NCBI RefSeq assembly: GCF_018599185.1
Contig: NZ_JAHFVL010000003.1
Coordinates: 516,512 to 580,511, forward strand
Reading direction: 5' to 3'
Length of the DNA: 64,000 nucleotides
Source of the DNA: Rhodanobacter sp. LX-99
GTDB taxonomy: Bacteria > Pseudomonadota > Gammaproteobacteria > Xanthomonadales > Rhodanobacteraceae
Shown: piece after piece, positions 26,898 through 36,463 of the stretch
How positions within the stretch are numbered: the stretch's first letter is position 1
Layout of the letters: the number at the start of each line of letters is the position of its first letter
The notes under the pieces: generated by a model
The model's input: only the letters and a program-made list of their open reading frames with translations
What the model was told of the DNA's origin: nothing
Databases searched by the model: none
Program-made: the position numbers and the translations under genes

Positions 26898-28937
26898 GTG
26901 TTCCGGCGCATCGTCGGCAGCTTCGCGCTGCGTGGCGCGCGCGGCACGCTATCGCGCATTGCACAGGAGTTCGCGCGGCGGCCGGCACTCGACCCCGAGC
27001 TGCACCTGTTGCCGTTGAACGTGGACGCGCACGGGCTGGTGCTGCCTTCGCCTGCCGCACCGCGCGTTTCGGTAGTCATTCCCGTGCATGGCGAGCTGGC
27101 CCATACGCTGGCCTGCCTGCGCTCGATCATGCAGCACGCGGCGGCGGCCACGTTCGAGGTAATCGTGATCGACGACGCCTCGCCCGACGACAGCGCGCAG
27201 GTACTGGCCGGCATCGCGGGACTGCGGCTGGTCATCAACCCGCACAACCTCGGCTTCATCGGCAGCTGCAACGCCGGCGCCGCCGCGGCACGCGGCGAAT
27301 TCCTGCTGTTCCTCAACAACGACACCCAGGTCACGCCCGGCTGGATGGACGCGCTGCTGCGCTGCTTCGCCGAGCGTGCCGACTGCGGCATCGCCGGCAG
27401 CCGGCTGGTCTACCCGGACGGGCGCCTGCAGGAAGCGGGCGGACTGGTGTTTGCCGACGGCAGCTGCTGGACCACCGGCCGCTTCGAGCCGCGCGACGTA
27501 CCGCTGTTCCGCTGCCGGCGCGAGGCCGACTACGTCTCCGGCGCCTCGCTGCTGATCCGCCGCGAAGTGTTCCACCGCGTCGGCGGTTTCGATGCGCGCT
27601 ACGCACCGGCCTACTACGAAGATGCCGACCTGGCGTTCGCGGTGCGCCGGCTCGGCCTGCGCGTGTACTACGAGCCGGCCAGCACGGCGATCCACTGCGA
27701 GGGCATCAGCGCCGGCACCGACCTCGACCGCGGCATGAAGCGCCACCAGCGGCCCAACCGGGCGAAGTTCGTCGACAAATGGACGACCGAACTCGCCGCC
27801 CAGCCGCCCGCCGGCACGCCACTCGAACGCGCGATCCACTGGCGCCGGCGCGGCCGTGTGCTGGTGGTGGACGCGATGACGCCGGAGCCTGCGCGCGACT
27901 CCGGCTCGCTGCGCCTGTGCGCGATCTTGCGCCTGCTCGACGAGCAGGGCTGGAGCACCGCCTTCCTGCCCGACGACGGCCGCGCCAGCCCGGCGGAAAT
28001 CGACGCGCTCGGCGCACTGGGCTGCGAAGTGCTGAGCAAGCCGTGGGTGGCGGACCTGCCGCGCTGGCTGCGCGAGCACGGCAGCGAACTGCACGCGGTG
28101 ATCCTGTGCCGGCACACCGTCGCCGGCCAGTACGCCGGGCTGGTGCGCCGGCACGCGCCGCAGGCGAAGCTGCTGTTCGACACGGTGGACCTGCACTTCC
28201 TGCGCGAACGGCGCGCCGCCGAACTCGGCGGCAGCGCCGTCATGGCCCGCCAGGCCGAAGCCGCACGCCGCAGCGAGCTGGCCCTGATCGAACAGGCCGA
28301 CGTCAGCTTCGTGGTCAGCCCGCACGAGCGGGCATTGCTGGCGCGGCTGTTGCCGCAGGCGCGGGTGGAACTGCTGTCCAACATCCACGAGGTGCACGGC
28401 AGCCGGCAACCCTATGCGGGGCGCGGCGACCTGATCTTCATCGGCGGCTACGGCCACCCGCCGAACAGCGACGCGGTCCACTGGATCGCCGACGATATCC
28501 TGCCGCGACTGCGCGAAGCGACCCCCGGCATCCGCGTGCACGTGCTCGGCGACATGCCCGACGCGGCGCGGCGCGCGCTGGCCACGCCGGGCCTCGAATT
28601 CCACGGCCGCGTGGCCGAGTTAGCGCCGTGGCTGGACCGCTGCCTCGCCACCCTGGCACCGCTGCGTTTCGGTGCCGGCGTGAAGGGCAAGATCAACATG
28701 TCGATGAGCCACGGCGTGCCGGTGATCGCCACCACCATCGCGGTGGAGGGCATGCAGCTCGCCGACGGCGTGAACGTGCTGGTGGCCGACGACGCGGCCG
28801 CCTTCGTCGCGGCGGTGCGGCGGCTGCAGCGCGACGAAACGCTCTGGCAGCAGCTCTCCGCACACGGCCTCGACAATGTGCAGCAGCATTTCTCCGCCGC
28901 CGCCGCCGCCGCCACCCTGCATCGCGTGCTGGATTGA
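26898..28937 (+). CDS. Two-domain glycosyltransferase (GT2 + GT4-like)
   Basis: At least 679 residues. The N-terminal GT-A domain (about 55-300) has RVSVVIPVHG, VIDDASPD, FLNNDTQV and the acceptor-side YYEDADLAF; the C-terminal GT-B-like domain (about 318-679) ends with LAPLRFGAGVKGK. It is a paralogue of the C-terminal two-thirds of the protein at 50197-53535 (both carry [10 protein letters not shown]). The start is unsure: GTG at 26898 is in frame, but GAGGA at 26844-26848 sits at good distance from a CTG at 26856 or ATT at 26859, which would add IAYFRWRLKRLTY. No membrane segment is seen. Confidence 0.85.
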   Translation: MFRRIVGSFALRGARGTLSRIAQEFARRPALDPELHLLPLNVDAHGLVLPSPAAPRVSVVIPVHGELAHTLACLRSIMQHAAAATFEVIVIDDASPDDSAQVLAGIAGLRLVINPHNLGFIGSCNAGAAAARGEFLLFLNNDTQVTPGWMDALLRCFAERADCGIAGSRLVYPDGRLQEAGGLVFADGSCWTTGRFEPRDVPLFRCRREADYVSGASLLIRREVFHRVGGFDARYAPAYYEDADLAFAVRRLGLRVYYEPASTAIHCEGISAGTDLDRGMKRHQRPNRAKFVDKWTTELAAQPPAGTPLERAIHWRRRGRVLVVDAMTPEPARDSGSLRLCAILRLLDEQGWSTAFLPDDGRASPAEIDALGALGCEVLSKPWVADLPRWLREHGSELHAVILCRHTVAGQYAGLVRRHAPQAKLLFDTVDLHFLRERRAAELGGSAVMARQAEAARRSELALIEQADVSFVVSPHERALLARLLPQARVELLSNIHEVHGSRQPYAGRGDLIFIGGYGHPPNSDAVHWIADDILPRLREATPGIRVHVLGDMPDAARRALATPGLEFHGRVAELAPWLDRCLATLAPLRFGAGVKGKINMSMSHGVPVIATTIAVEGMQLADGVNVLVADDAAAFVAAVRRLQRDETLWQQLSAHGLDNVQQHFSAAAAAATLHRVLD

Positions 28938-28987
28938 CCCCGCGCGTGCCAGCGCCGATGCTTCGGCATCCCCACCGATAGGCCGCC

Positions 28988-31048
28988 ATGTCCGCTCGCG
29001 ACTTCGCCAAACGCTGTCTGTTCACCGTGCTGCGCACCGGCTTCCGGCTGACCCCGATGCCGGGCACCACGCGCGACCGGCTGCGCCAGCGTTTCCTGGA
29101 CCGGCACGCGGACCTGCTGCCGCCGGGGCCGCGCGGCCAACCGGCCGAAGCGTCGCAGGCCGAGCACCGACCACGCACCCAGGCCGCCGGACGCGCGATC
29201 GGTTTCGTACCCCGGCGCAGCGGTACGCTGCCGGCGCCGTTGCCCGCCACCGTGGTCGCGTTCTACCTGCCGCAGTTCCATCCGATCCCGGAGAACGACG
29301 CGTGGTGGGGCGAGGGCTTCACCGAGTGGCACAACGTGACGCGCGCGCTGCCGCAGTTCGAAGGGCATGCGCAGCCACGCCTGCCCGGCGAGCTGGGCTT
29401 CTACGACCTGCGCCTGGCGGACGCGATGCGCCGGCAGATGCAGCTGGCGCGCGAATACGGCATCGGCGCGTTCTGCAGCTACTTCTACTGGTTCGCCGGC
29501 AAGACCCTGCTGGAAACGCCGCTGCAGCAATGGCTGGCCGACCGCACGCTCGACCTGCCGCTGTGCCTGTGCTGGGCCAACGAGAACTGGTCGCGGCGCT
29601 GGGATGGCCGCGCCGACGACATCCTGATCGGCCAACGGCACAGTCCCGCCGACGACCTCGCCTTCATCGAACACGTTTCCCGCTACCTCGCCGACCCGCG
29701 CTACCTGCGCGTGGACGGCAAGCCGCTGTTGCTGGTCTACCGCCCCGGCCTGCTGCCGGACCCGAAGGCCACCGCCGCGCGCTGGCGCGAGTGGTGCCGC
29801 GCCAACGGCATCGGCGAGATCCAGCTTGCCTACGTGCAGAGTTTCGACCGGGTCGACCCGCGCACGATCGGCTTCGATGCCGCGGTGGAATTCCCGCCGA
29901 ACAACACCACGCCCGCGCCGATCACCGCGCGGCAGCGCCTGCTCAACCCGGACTACCGCGGCGACGTGCACGACTGGCGCGAGCTGGCACGGCAGTCGAT
30001 GGCGCAGCCCGAGCCCGCCTACCCGCGCTACCCCGGCGTCAACCCGGGCTGGGACAATGAACCGCGCCGCAGCGGCGGCGGCCGCGTGTTCGCGCATGCC
30101 TCGCCGCGCGGCTATCGCGACTGGTTGCGGCATGCCGTCGGCGTCGCGCAACGGCGCTTCCCGGCGCAGCCGCTGGTGTTCGTCAACGCCTGGAACGAAT
30201 GGGCCGAAGGCGCCGTGCTGGAGCCGGACAGCCGGCTCGGCCACGCCTGGCTGGAAGCGACCCGCGCCGCGCTGCAGCCGGCGCCGGCCGCCGATACGCG
30301 ACCTTGCGCGGTGATCCACGTCTGGTATCCCGAGCTGCTGGACGAACTGGTGGCGGCATTGCGCGCCAGCGGCATCGACTGGCGCGTCGTGATCACTACC
30401 GCCGACGAACGCGAGCAGGCCGTGCGCGAACGGGTGGCGCAGCTCGGCCTCGTCGCCGAGATCGACGTGTTCGAAAACCGCGGCCGCGACATCCTGCCGT
30501 TCCTGCACGTGGCCAACCGCCTGCTCGACGAAGGCGTGACCACCGTGCTGAAACTGCACGGCAAGCGCTCCACCCATCGCCAGGACGGCGAAACCTGGCG
30601 CCGCGAACTGCTCGACAAGCTGCTCACCCCCGAACGTGCCGGCCGTATCGTGGCGGCCTTCCGCGATGACGCCACGCTGGGCCTTGTTCACGCCGAAGGC
30701 CACCTGCAGCCACTGGACTACTACTGGGGCGCCAACCAGGCCAACGTCGACTATCTCACCCGTCGCCTCGGCATTGCGGCGCCGCAGGTGGAACACGACA
30801 GCTTCATCGCCGGCAGCATGTTCTGGCTGCGCCCGGCGGCCCTGCGCCTGCTGCTGGACGCCCACCTGGAAGTGGCGGAGTTCGAGGCCGAAGCGGGCCA
30901 GCTCGATGGCACCCTGGCCCATGCGATCGAACGCGTGTTCAGCCTGAGCGCCAACGCCGGCGGCTTCAGCACGCTCAGCGCGGCCGGCCTGCTCGGCCTC
31001 GCCGAAGCGGCGCCCGGGACGTATCCGTACGCGCGACGCAGCGGCTGA
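28988..31048 (+). CDS. WbsX-like (GH99-like) plus RgpF-like surface-glycan protein
   Basis: 686 residues with two modules. Residues about 88-430 are WbsX-like: VVAFYLPQFHPIPENDAWWG, GFTEWHNVTRA, YFYWFAGKTLLE, CWANENWSRRWDG and FVNAWNEWAEGAVLEPD. Residues about 440-680 are RgpF-like (rhamnan synthesis F): IDVFENRGRDILPFL, VLKLHGKRSTH, and FIAGSMFWLRP. Both families occur in O-antigen and cell-wall polysaccharide clusters and are thought to act as glycosyltransferases. It lies 50 bases after the GT2+GT4 gene and 108 bases before etfB. Confidence 0.85.
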   Translation: MSARDFAKRCLFTVLRTGFRLTPMPGTTRDRLRQRFLDRHADLLPPGPRGQPAEASQAEHRPRTQAAGRAIGFVPRRSGTLPAPLPATVVAFYLPQFHPIPENDAWWGEGFTEWHNVTRALPQFEGHAQPRLPGELGFYDLRLADAMRRQMQLAREYGIGAFCSYFYWFAGKTLLETPLQQWLADRTLDLPLCLCWANENWSRRWDGRADDILIGQRHSPADDLAFIEHVSRYLADPRYLRVDGKPLLLVYRPGLLPDPKATAARWREWCRANGIGEIQLAYVQSFDRVDPRTIGFDAAVEFPPNNTTPAPITARQRLLNPDYRGDVHDWRELARQSMAQPEPAYPRYPGVNPGWDNEPRRSGGGRVFAHASPRGYRDWLRHAVGVAQRRFPAQPLVFVNAWNEWAEGAVLEPDSRLGHAWLEATRAALQPAPAADTRPCAVIHVWYPELLDELVAALRASGIDWRVVITTADEREQAVRERVAQLGLVAEIDVFENRGRDILPFLHVANRLLDEGVTTVLKLHGKRSTHRQDGETWRRELLDKLLTPERAGRIVAAFRDDATLGLVHAEGHLQPLDYYWGANQANVDYLTRRLGIAAPQVEHDSFIAGSMFWLRPAALRLLLDAHLEVAEFEAEAGQLDGTLAHAIERVFSLSANAGGFSTLSAAGLLGLAEAAPGTYPYARRSG

Positions 31049-31156
31049 TCGCCATCGCTGCGCCGCCGAACCGCTCATTTCGTACGATTGTTCGATGCCG
31101 GGTAGAATGGCGGTTTCGCACCCCTGCCGGGGCGGCCAACGAGACAGGAATCGCAG

Positions 31157-31903
31157 ATGAAAATTCTGGTCGGCTACAAGCGCGTCGTGGACTACAACGT
31201 GCGCATCCAGGTCAAGCCCGATGGCAGCGGCGTGGTCACCGACGGCGTCAAGCTGTCCGCCAACCCGTTCGACGACATCGCGCTGGAAGAGGCATTGCGC
31301 CTGCGCGAGAAAGGCGTCGCCGAGGAAGTGGTCGTGGTCGGCATCGGCCCGGCCGACCTCACCGCGCACCTGCGCAACGGCCTGGCGATGGGCGCGAACC
31401 GCGCCATCCACGTGGTCACCGGCGATGCCGTGCAGCCGCTGACTGCCGCCCGAGTGTTCCTCAAGCTGATCGAGAAGGAGCAGCCGGGGCTGGTGATCCT
31501 GGGCAAGCAGGCGATCGACGACGACGCCAACCAGACCGGCCAGATGCTCGCCGCGCTGTGGGACCGCCCGCAGGCCACGTTCGCCAGCAAGGTCGACATC
31601 GCCGACGGCAAAGCCACGGTGACCCGCGAAGTCGACGCCGGCCTGGAAGTGATCGAGGCCGAGCTGCCGGCCGTGATCACCACCGACCTGCGCCTCAACG
31701 AGCCGCGCTTCATCAAGCTGCCCGACATCATGAAGGCGAAATCCAAGCCGATCGACACGATCGAGTTCGGTTCGCTCGGCGTCGAGGCGCACGACCATCT
31801 GAAGACCACGCACTACGCGGCGCCGGCCAAGCGCAGCAAGGGCGTGATGGTGAAGGACGCGGCCGAGCTGGTCGCCGCACTGAAGCAGAAGGGCCTGTTG
31901 TAA
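31157..31903 (+). CDS. etfB: Electron transfer flavoprotein beta subunit
   Basis: 248 residues. With EtfA it forms the soluble FAD/AMP heterodimer that accepts electrons from acyl-CoA dehydrogenases. Family stretches include MKILVGYKRVVDYNVRI, NPFDDIALEEALRLREK, GKQAIDDDANQTGQM and LPAVITTDLRLNEPRFIKLPDIMKAK. AGGAATCGCAG precedes the ATG. etfA follows after 141 bases containing a dispersed repeat. Confidence 0.97.
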   Translation: MKILVGYKRVVDYNVRIQVKPDGSGVVTDGVKLSANPFDDIALEEALRLREKGVAEEVVVVGIGPADLTAHLRNGLAMGANRAIHVVTGDAVQPLTAARVFLKLIEKEQPGLVILGKQAIDDDANQTGQMLAALWDRPQATFASKVDIADGKATVTREVDAGLEVIEAELPAVITTDLRLNEPRFIKLPDIMKAKSKPIDTIEFGSLGVEAHDHLKTTHYAAPAKRSKGVMVKDAAELVAALKQKGLL

Positions 31904-31914
31904 CCCCATTCACT

Positions 31915-32025
31915 CCCTCTCCCTCCGGGAGAGGGTGGCCGAAGGCCGGGTGAGGGTACGGGCGAAGCGCGATACCACGCACCGCCGAACCCTCTCCCCA
32001 ACCCCTCTCCCGACGGGAGAAGGGC
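31915..32025. repeat. Dispersed hairpin repeat between etfB and etfA
   Basis: A perfect 9-bp hairpin (CCCTCTCCC-TCC-GGGAGAGGG) at 31915-31935 followed by GGGTGAGGG, and a second hairpin near 32006-32020 (TCTCCC-GAC-GGGAGA) preceded by CCCTCTCCCC. This pattern of CCCTCTCCC/GGGAGAGGG pairs is a familiar intergenic repeat in xanthomonads and other proteobacteria. It sits inside the etfBA transcript. Confidence 0.75.
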
Positions 32026-32044
32026 CCAAGAGAGAGACAACGCC

Positions 32045-32989
32045 ATGAGCAAGATCCTGGTCATCGCCGAACACCTCGGCGGCAAACTCAACTCCTCCAC
32101 CGCGCGCGCCGTGAGCGCCGCCATTGCGGTGAAGGGCGAAGCGATCGACGTGCTGGTGCTGGCCGACAGCGTCGACGCGATCGCCGCCGAGGCGGCGAAG
32201 ATCGACGGCGTGAGCCGCGTGCTCACCGTCGCCCGCGCCGAGAACGCACACCCGCTGGCCGCCGTGCTGGCGCCGCAGATCGCCAAGGCCGCCGCCGGCT
32301 ACAGCCACGTGTTCGTGCCGTCCACCACGTTCGGCAAGGACGTCGCCCCGCGCGTCGCCGCCCTGCTCGGCGTGGCCCAGGTCAGCGACGTGATAAGCGT
32401 CGAGGCCGCACACACGTTCAAGCGCCCGATCTACGCCGGCAACGCAATCATCACGGTCGAAGCCGACGCCGCCCACACCGTCGTGGCCACGATCCGCTCG
32501 GCCTCGTGGCCGGCCGCCGCCACCGGCGCCAACAGCGCACCGGTCGAAGCGCTGGCCGTCGACGCGACTCTGCCTGCGCATACCCGCTTCGTCGAGCTGA
32601 AGCAGGGCAGCAGCGATCGCCCCGACCTGCAGAGCGCCAGCAAGGTCGTCTCCGGCGGCCGTGGCGTCGGCTCGAAGGAAAACTTCGACATCATCTTCAA
32701 GTTCGCCGACAAGATCGGCGCCGCCGTCGGCGCCTCGCGCGCCGCGGTGGACGCCGGCTACGTGCCGAGCGACCTGCAGGTCGGCCAGACTGGCAAGATC
32801 ATCGCCCCCGAGCTGTACATGGCCATCGGCATCTCCGGCGCCATCCAGCACCTCACCGGCATCAAGGACGCCGGCACCATCGTGGCGATCAACAAGGACG
32901 GCGAGGCGCCGATCTTCGAAGTGGCCGACTTTGGGTTGGTGGGGGATCTGTTCAAGATCATTCCGGAGCTTGAGGCGGCACTGAACTGA
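32045..32989 (+). CDS. etfA: Electron transfer flavoprotein alpha subunit
   Basis: 314 residues. The C-terminal FAD-binding domain is intact ([73 protein letters not shown]). It is the last housekeeping gene before the polysaccharide locus; in Xanthomonas the LPS locus also lies between etfA and metB. Confidence 0.97.
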   Translation: MSKILVIAEHLGGKLNSSTARAVSAAIAVKGEAIDVLVLADSVDAIAAEAAKIDGVSRVLTVARAENAHPLAAVLAPQIAKAAAGYSHVFVPSTTFGKDVAPRVAALLGVAQVSDVISVEAAHTFKRPIYAGNAIITVEADAAHTVVATIRSASWPAAATGANSAPVEALAVDATLPAHTRFVELKQGSSDRPDLQSASKVVSGGRGVGSKENFDIIFKFADKIGAAVGASRAAVDAGYVPSDLQVGQTGKIIAPELYMAIGISGAIQHLTGIKDAGTIVAINKDGEAPIFEVADFGLVGDLFKIIPELEAALN

Positions 32990-33022
32990 GTGGTGCCATG
33001 AGCCCTCCCAGATGCTGGGAAT

Positions 33023-33052
33023 CGAGGCTCACGGCCATGCGGCCTCGGCTTT
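33023..33052 (+). terminator. Possible terminator after etfA
   Basis: CGAGGC pairs with GCCTCG across a 13-base loop containing GGCC, followed by GCTTTCT. The stem is short and the T-run interrupted, so this is tentative. Confidence 0.35.
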
Positions 33053-33268
33053 CTGCATTACACGGCGCTTGCATTGCGGTCTTATCTGAACCGGCGAGGA
33101 AATCCCTCGGTCCGGGCGGTTCGTTTACCATGGATGACCAGTTCGCATAGGGATGGGAAATTCAATGAAACCAGAAGGGCTCATATTGCGGAAACCGGTG
33201 GTGACGCAAATTGTGTCGGATCTGCGTGGAGCAGATGCCGGGCAAATCCGCCTGGAGGCAACACGGCG

Positions 33269-34006
33269 ATGGGCGTGATACGCGATTGTGCCCGACTGCT
33301 CCGACGCACACCCATACATCCGCAGTGGCTGTTAGGCCGACGCCAGATCCCCGGCGGTCTCATAAATGCAACTGGCGTGATTCTCGACATCGGTGCAGCC
33401 GACCGATGGATCGCTGCCCATCTGCCTGAAACAGCGAGTTACATCGCACTGGATTATCCGGCAACCGGCAATGAGTTTTACAACGCAAGACCGGATATTT
33501 TCGCCGATGCCTGCCATCTCCCTGTCGCTGATGCTTGCGTCGATGGCGTCGTCTGTCTCGAGGTGATTGAGCACGTTCCGGATCCTGCTCTGGCGGTCAA
33601 GGAAATAGCACGCGTATTGAAGCCAGGCGGTCGCGCCTGGATTTCCATGCCATTCCTCTACCCCGTGCACAACGAACCCTTCGATTTCCAACGCTATACC
33701 GAATTCGGCCTGCGCAGAGACATGGCGCGCGCCAAACTGGAAGTTACGGATCTGCATCGATCCGGTCATGCGATACGTGCAGCCGGCCTGGTTATGTGCC
33801 TGGCAATCGCCGGTGGGGTAGATACGAGGCGCGGAGTCCTGAAGGCGATTCTGCTGCCGGTGGCCCTGGTCGCGATTTTTACCACCAATGTGGCCACTTG
33901 GCTCCTGTCATTGGCCTGGCCTGACTGGGACAACATTTCCACCGGACACCATCTGGAAGTGCGCAAGCCGTGTGAACCGGCCGTCACTACCCCGGACCAG
34001 GCATAG
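33269..34006 (+). CDS. Class I SAM-dependent methyltransferase, O-antigen locus
   Basis: 245 residues. A methyltransferase_11-type core with VILDIGAADRWIAAHLP as a non-standard motif I (GAADRW instead of GxGxG), DACHLPVADACVDGVVCLEVIEHV and ARVLKPGGRAWISMPF. A hydrophobic stretch near 185-205 (LKAILLPVALVAIFTTNVATWLL) may contact the membrane. GGAGG lies 10 bases before the ATG. First gene after etfA in the variable locus; it probably methylates a sugar or polysaccharide, target unknown. Confidence 0.8.
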   Translation: MGVIRDCARLLRRTPIHPQWLLGRRQIPGGLINATGVILDIGAADRWIAAHLPETASYIALDYPATGNEFYNARPDIFADACHLPVADACVDGVVCLEVIEHVPDPALAVKEIARVLKPGGRAWISMPFLYPVHNEPFDFQRYTEFGLRRDMARAKLEVTDLHRSGHAIRAAGLVMCLAIAGGVDTRRGVLKAILLPVALVAIFTTNVATWLLSLAWPDWDNISTGHHLEVRKPCEPAVTTPDQA

Positions 34007-34233
34007 TCCAACTGCGACAGCTTGCTGCCGCAGCCCGATTGCCTTTCGAAAAACCATGCGGCAGCCGGCACAATGCCACCCTGTCCGGCTGTCAGACATG
34101 AATGCCGTTTCATACACCATGCCATGCGTGACTTGAGCCATATGGATTCCACGTTGGATACAAATCAGATGTCATTCATGCTCAATCGATTTCCTCGCTG
34201 CGCTGAAGCTCAAATCGGCGACGGACTGAAGTA

Positions 34234-35355
34234 ATGCGCGTATTTCTGGTCAGCACCATGTACCCACGCGATGCCGCCGGTTGGCGTGGCGTATTCATCA
34301 GAAACATGGTTTACGCGCTGGCGCGCGCACCTTCCATCGAACTGGCCGTGTGGGCACCACCCGGTGAACTTCCCGAGGGAGTCATCAAGGCCTCCACTCC
34401 AGCGGAAGCGCAGTGGCTTGGAAAGCTCGTCGACCTTGGCGGCATCTCGCACATGATGCGGAGCGGCGGCATCCGGGCGCTGCTCGCACCGATCAAGCTG
34501 CTACTCCTGCTCGCAGCAGCCTATCGAAGGCACCCGGATACGGACATCTACCACGTCAACTGGCTGCAGTCCGCGCTGCCACTGCCACGCGACGGCAAGC
34601 CCGCCCTCATAACCGTGCTGGGCAATGACCTGAGGCTGCTCAGGTTGCCATTCATGCGCCCCCTGCTTCGCAGGATGATGCGCGGGCGCAAGGTGGCCAT
34701 CTGCCCGAACGCCGAGTGGATGCGCGATCCCCTGCAACATGCATTCGGCGATGTCGCCGAGATCTGTCCCGTTTCGTTCGGCATCGACCCGGTCTGGTAC
34801 GCCATAGATCGCACACCGGTCGCCAATCATCCCAAGCGCTGGATCGTGGTTGCGCGTCTTACCATGGACAAGCTCGGGCCGCTGTTTGACTGGTCATACC
34901 CGCTCTTCAAGGACGGTACGCGTGAGCTGCACTTGTTCGGGCCCATGGAGCAGGACATCGATGTGCCCGATTGGGTGCACTACCACGGCCCCGCCGCGCC
35001 GGCGCAATTGGCCGAAGAATGGTTTCCTCACGCTTGCGGACTGGTAACGTTGAGCCGCCACGCCGAAGGACGGCCACAGGTGATGCTGGAAGCCATGGCT
35101 GCAGGCCTGCCGATCATTGCCTCCCGTATGCCGGCGCATGCCACCGTCGTCGTCGACGGAGAGACAGGCCTGCTGTGCGACTCCGAGGAAACCTACGGCA
35201 AAGCACTGAGTATGTTGGAGGACGAGGCCATCAATCGTTGCTTCGGGGAAGCGGCGCGCCATCGTGTGACCGAGGAACTCGGTACGTGGGACGACTGCGC
35301 AAATCGTTATCGGCGCATCTATACGCGCCTGCTTGAGGGAAGGAAAGATGACTAA
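34234..35355 (+). CDS. GT4-family glycosyltransferase
   Basis: 373 residues of GT-B fold. N-terminal MRVFLVSTMYPRDAAGWRGVF is a typical GT4 beginning, and the C-terminal donor-binding part has LVTLSRHAEGRPQVMLEAMAAGLPIIAS and VVVDGETGLLCD. RWIVVARLTMDKLGP fits the domain linker. Its stop overlaps the start of the epimerase gene by 8 bases, indicating a common transcript. Sugar specificity cannot be read. Confidence 0.88.
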   Translation: MRVFLVSTMYPRDAAGWRGVFIRNMVYALARAPSIELAVWAPPGELPEGVIKASTPAEAQWLGKLVDLGGISHMMRSGGIRALLAPIKLLLLLAAAYRRHPDTDIYHVNWLQSALPLPRDGKPALITVLGNDLRLLRLPFMRPLLRRMMRGRKVAICPNAEWMRDPLQHAFGDVAEICPVSFGIDPVWYAIDRTPVANHPKRWIVVARLTMDKLGPLFDWSYPLFKDGTRELHLFGPMEQDIDVPDWVHYHGPAAPAQLAEEWFPHACGLVTLSRHAEGRPQVMLEAMAAGLPIIASRMPAHATVVVDGETGLLCDSEETYGKALSMLEDEAINRCFGEAARHRVTEELGTWDDCANRYRRIYTRLLEGRKDD

Positions 35356-36274
35356 GGCGGTACTCATTCTCGGCGGAGGCGGTTTTGTCGGGCGCAGCCT
35401 GACACGAACCTTGGCCCTGAAGGGCAAGCCGGTCATCACCGTCAACCGCAGCACGCCGGGATTCAAGCATCCCCTGGTTGAATCGGTAGTCGGCGAATTC
35501 CGGGAACCGGAAGCCTTCACCTCTTTGCTCACACGCAGCCATACCGTCGTGCATCTTGCTTCGACATCCACGCCGGGCACGTCCGCGGCGCAGCCGCTGC
35601 AGGAGGTGAATACCAACCTGTACGTTACCGCTTCCTTGCTGCAGGCACTCCAGAATCACCCTGGCGTGGAGCTTTTGTACATGTCCTCCGGAGGTTCGCT
35701 CTACGCGGATGCCTCCGGTTTGGCATCCGACGAAAGCGCGCGTGTCCACCCGCGCTCGTATCACGGCGCAGCCAAGCTCGCTTCGGAACACCTCATCTCT
35801 GCCTGGTGCGACCAGTTCGACGGCAAGGCCACCATCCTGCGCCCTTCGAACATCTATGGGCCAGGCCAGCCCGAACGCCCAGGTTTCGGCGTTATTCCGG
35901 CCGCCTTTGGCAAAATTCTGCGCAACGAGACACTCCACGTATGGGGCGACGGATCCGTCCGTCGCGACTATGTCTATATCGATGATCTGGTCCGACTCTG
36001 CACCATGATTCTCGATACTTCCATGCCCAAAGGCACGGGGATCTTCAATGTCTGCAGCGGCACCAGCATCAGCCTCAACGAGCTCTTCGACGTCATGGAA
36101 GCGGCTACAGGCAAGCCATTGCATCGCAGCTACGATGCCCGCAGAGCTGTAGACGCATCGTGCATAGCCATGGACGCTGCACATGCGGCAAAAGTCTACG
36201 GCTGGCACCATCAGACGTCCCTGAAAGAAGGCCTGACACAGACATGGGAGTGGATCAGCCGTGCCATGTCCTGA
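35348..36274 (+). CDS. NAD-dependent epimerase/dehydratase (extended SDR)
   Basis: 308 residues. Rossmann motif LILGGGGFVGRSLTR, MSSGGSLYAD and RPSNIYGPGQP mark a UDP-glucose 4-epimerase-like extended SDR acting on a sugar nucleotide. The usual YxxxK catalytic pair reads SYHGAAK, with His at the normal Tyr position and a Tyr one residue earlier. It overlaps the GT4 gene by 8 bases. Substrate is unknown; a nucleotide-heptose or hexose is plausible given the locus. Confidence 0.85.
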   Translation: MTKAVLILGGGGFVGRSLTRTLALKGKPVITVNRSTPGFKHPLVESVVGEFREPEAFTSLLTRSHTVVHLASTSTPGTSAAQPLQEVNTNLYVTASLLQALQNHPGVELLYMSSGGSLYADASGLASDESARVHPRSYHGAAKLASEHLISAWCDQFDGKATILRPSNIYGPGQPERPGFGVIPAAFGKILRNETLHVWGDGSVRRDYVYIDDLVRLCTMILDTSMPKGTGIFNVCSGTSISLNELFDVMEAATGKPLHRSYDARRAVDASCIAMDAAHAAKVYGWHHQTSLKEGLTQTWEWISRAMS

Positions 36275-36463
36275 CATGGAACGCATCATCGGGAACGGAT
36301 ACCTTCTCGTGAACGCCTCGCACGGGAACAACCTTCCGTGCCGTCGCCCGGGTGAGCAGTCACCGCCCTTGCCATGCTCACGCCGGAACACGCAACCACA
36401 CGCTGCGGGACGCAATCCTGCCAGACCCTCAGCGGCACGGCACAAGGAATCTGCAAAAGGCAT

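Noticed and set aside
28448..31909. A 1153-codon open frame on the minus strand
   Set aside because: It runs antisense to three well-supported genes (GT2+GT4, WbsX/RgpF, etfB); long antisense frames are expected at this GC content and its product is low-complexity.
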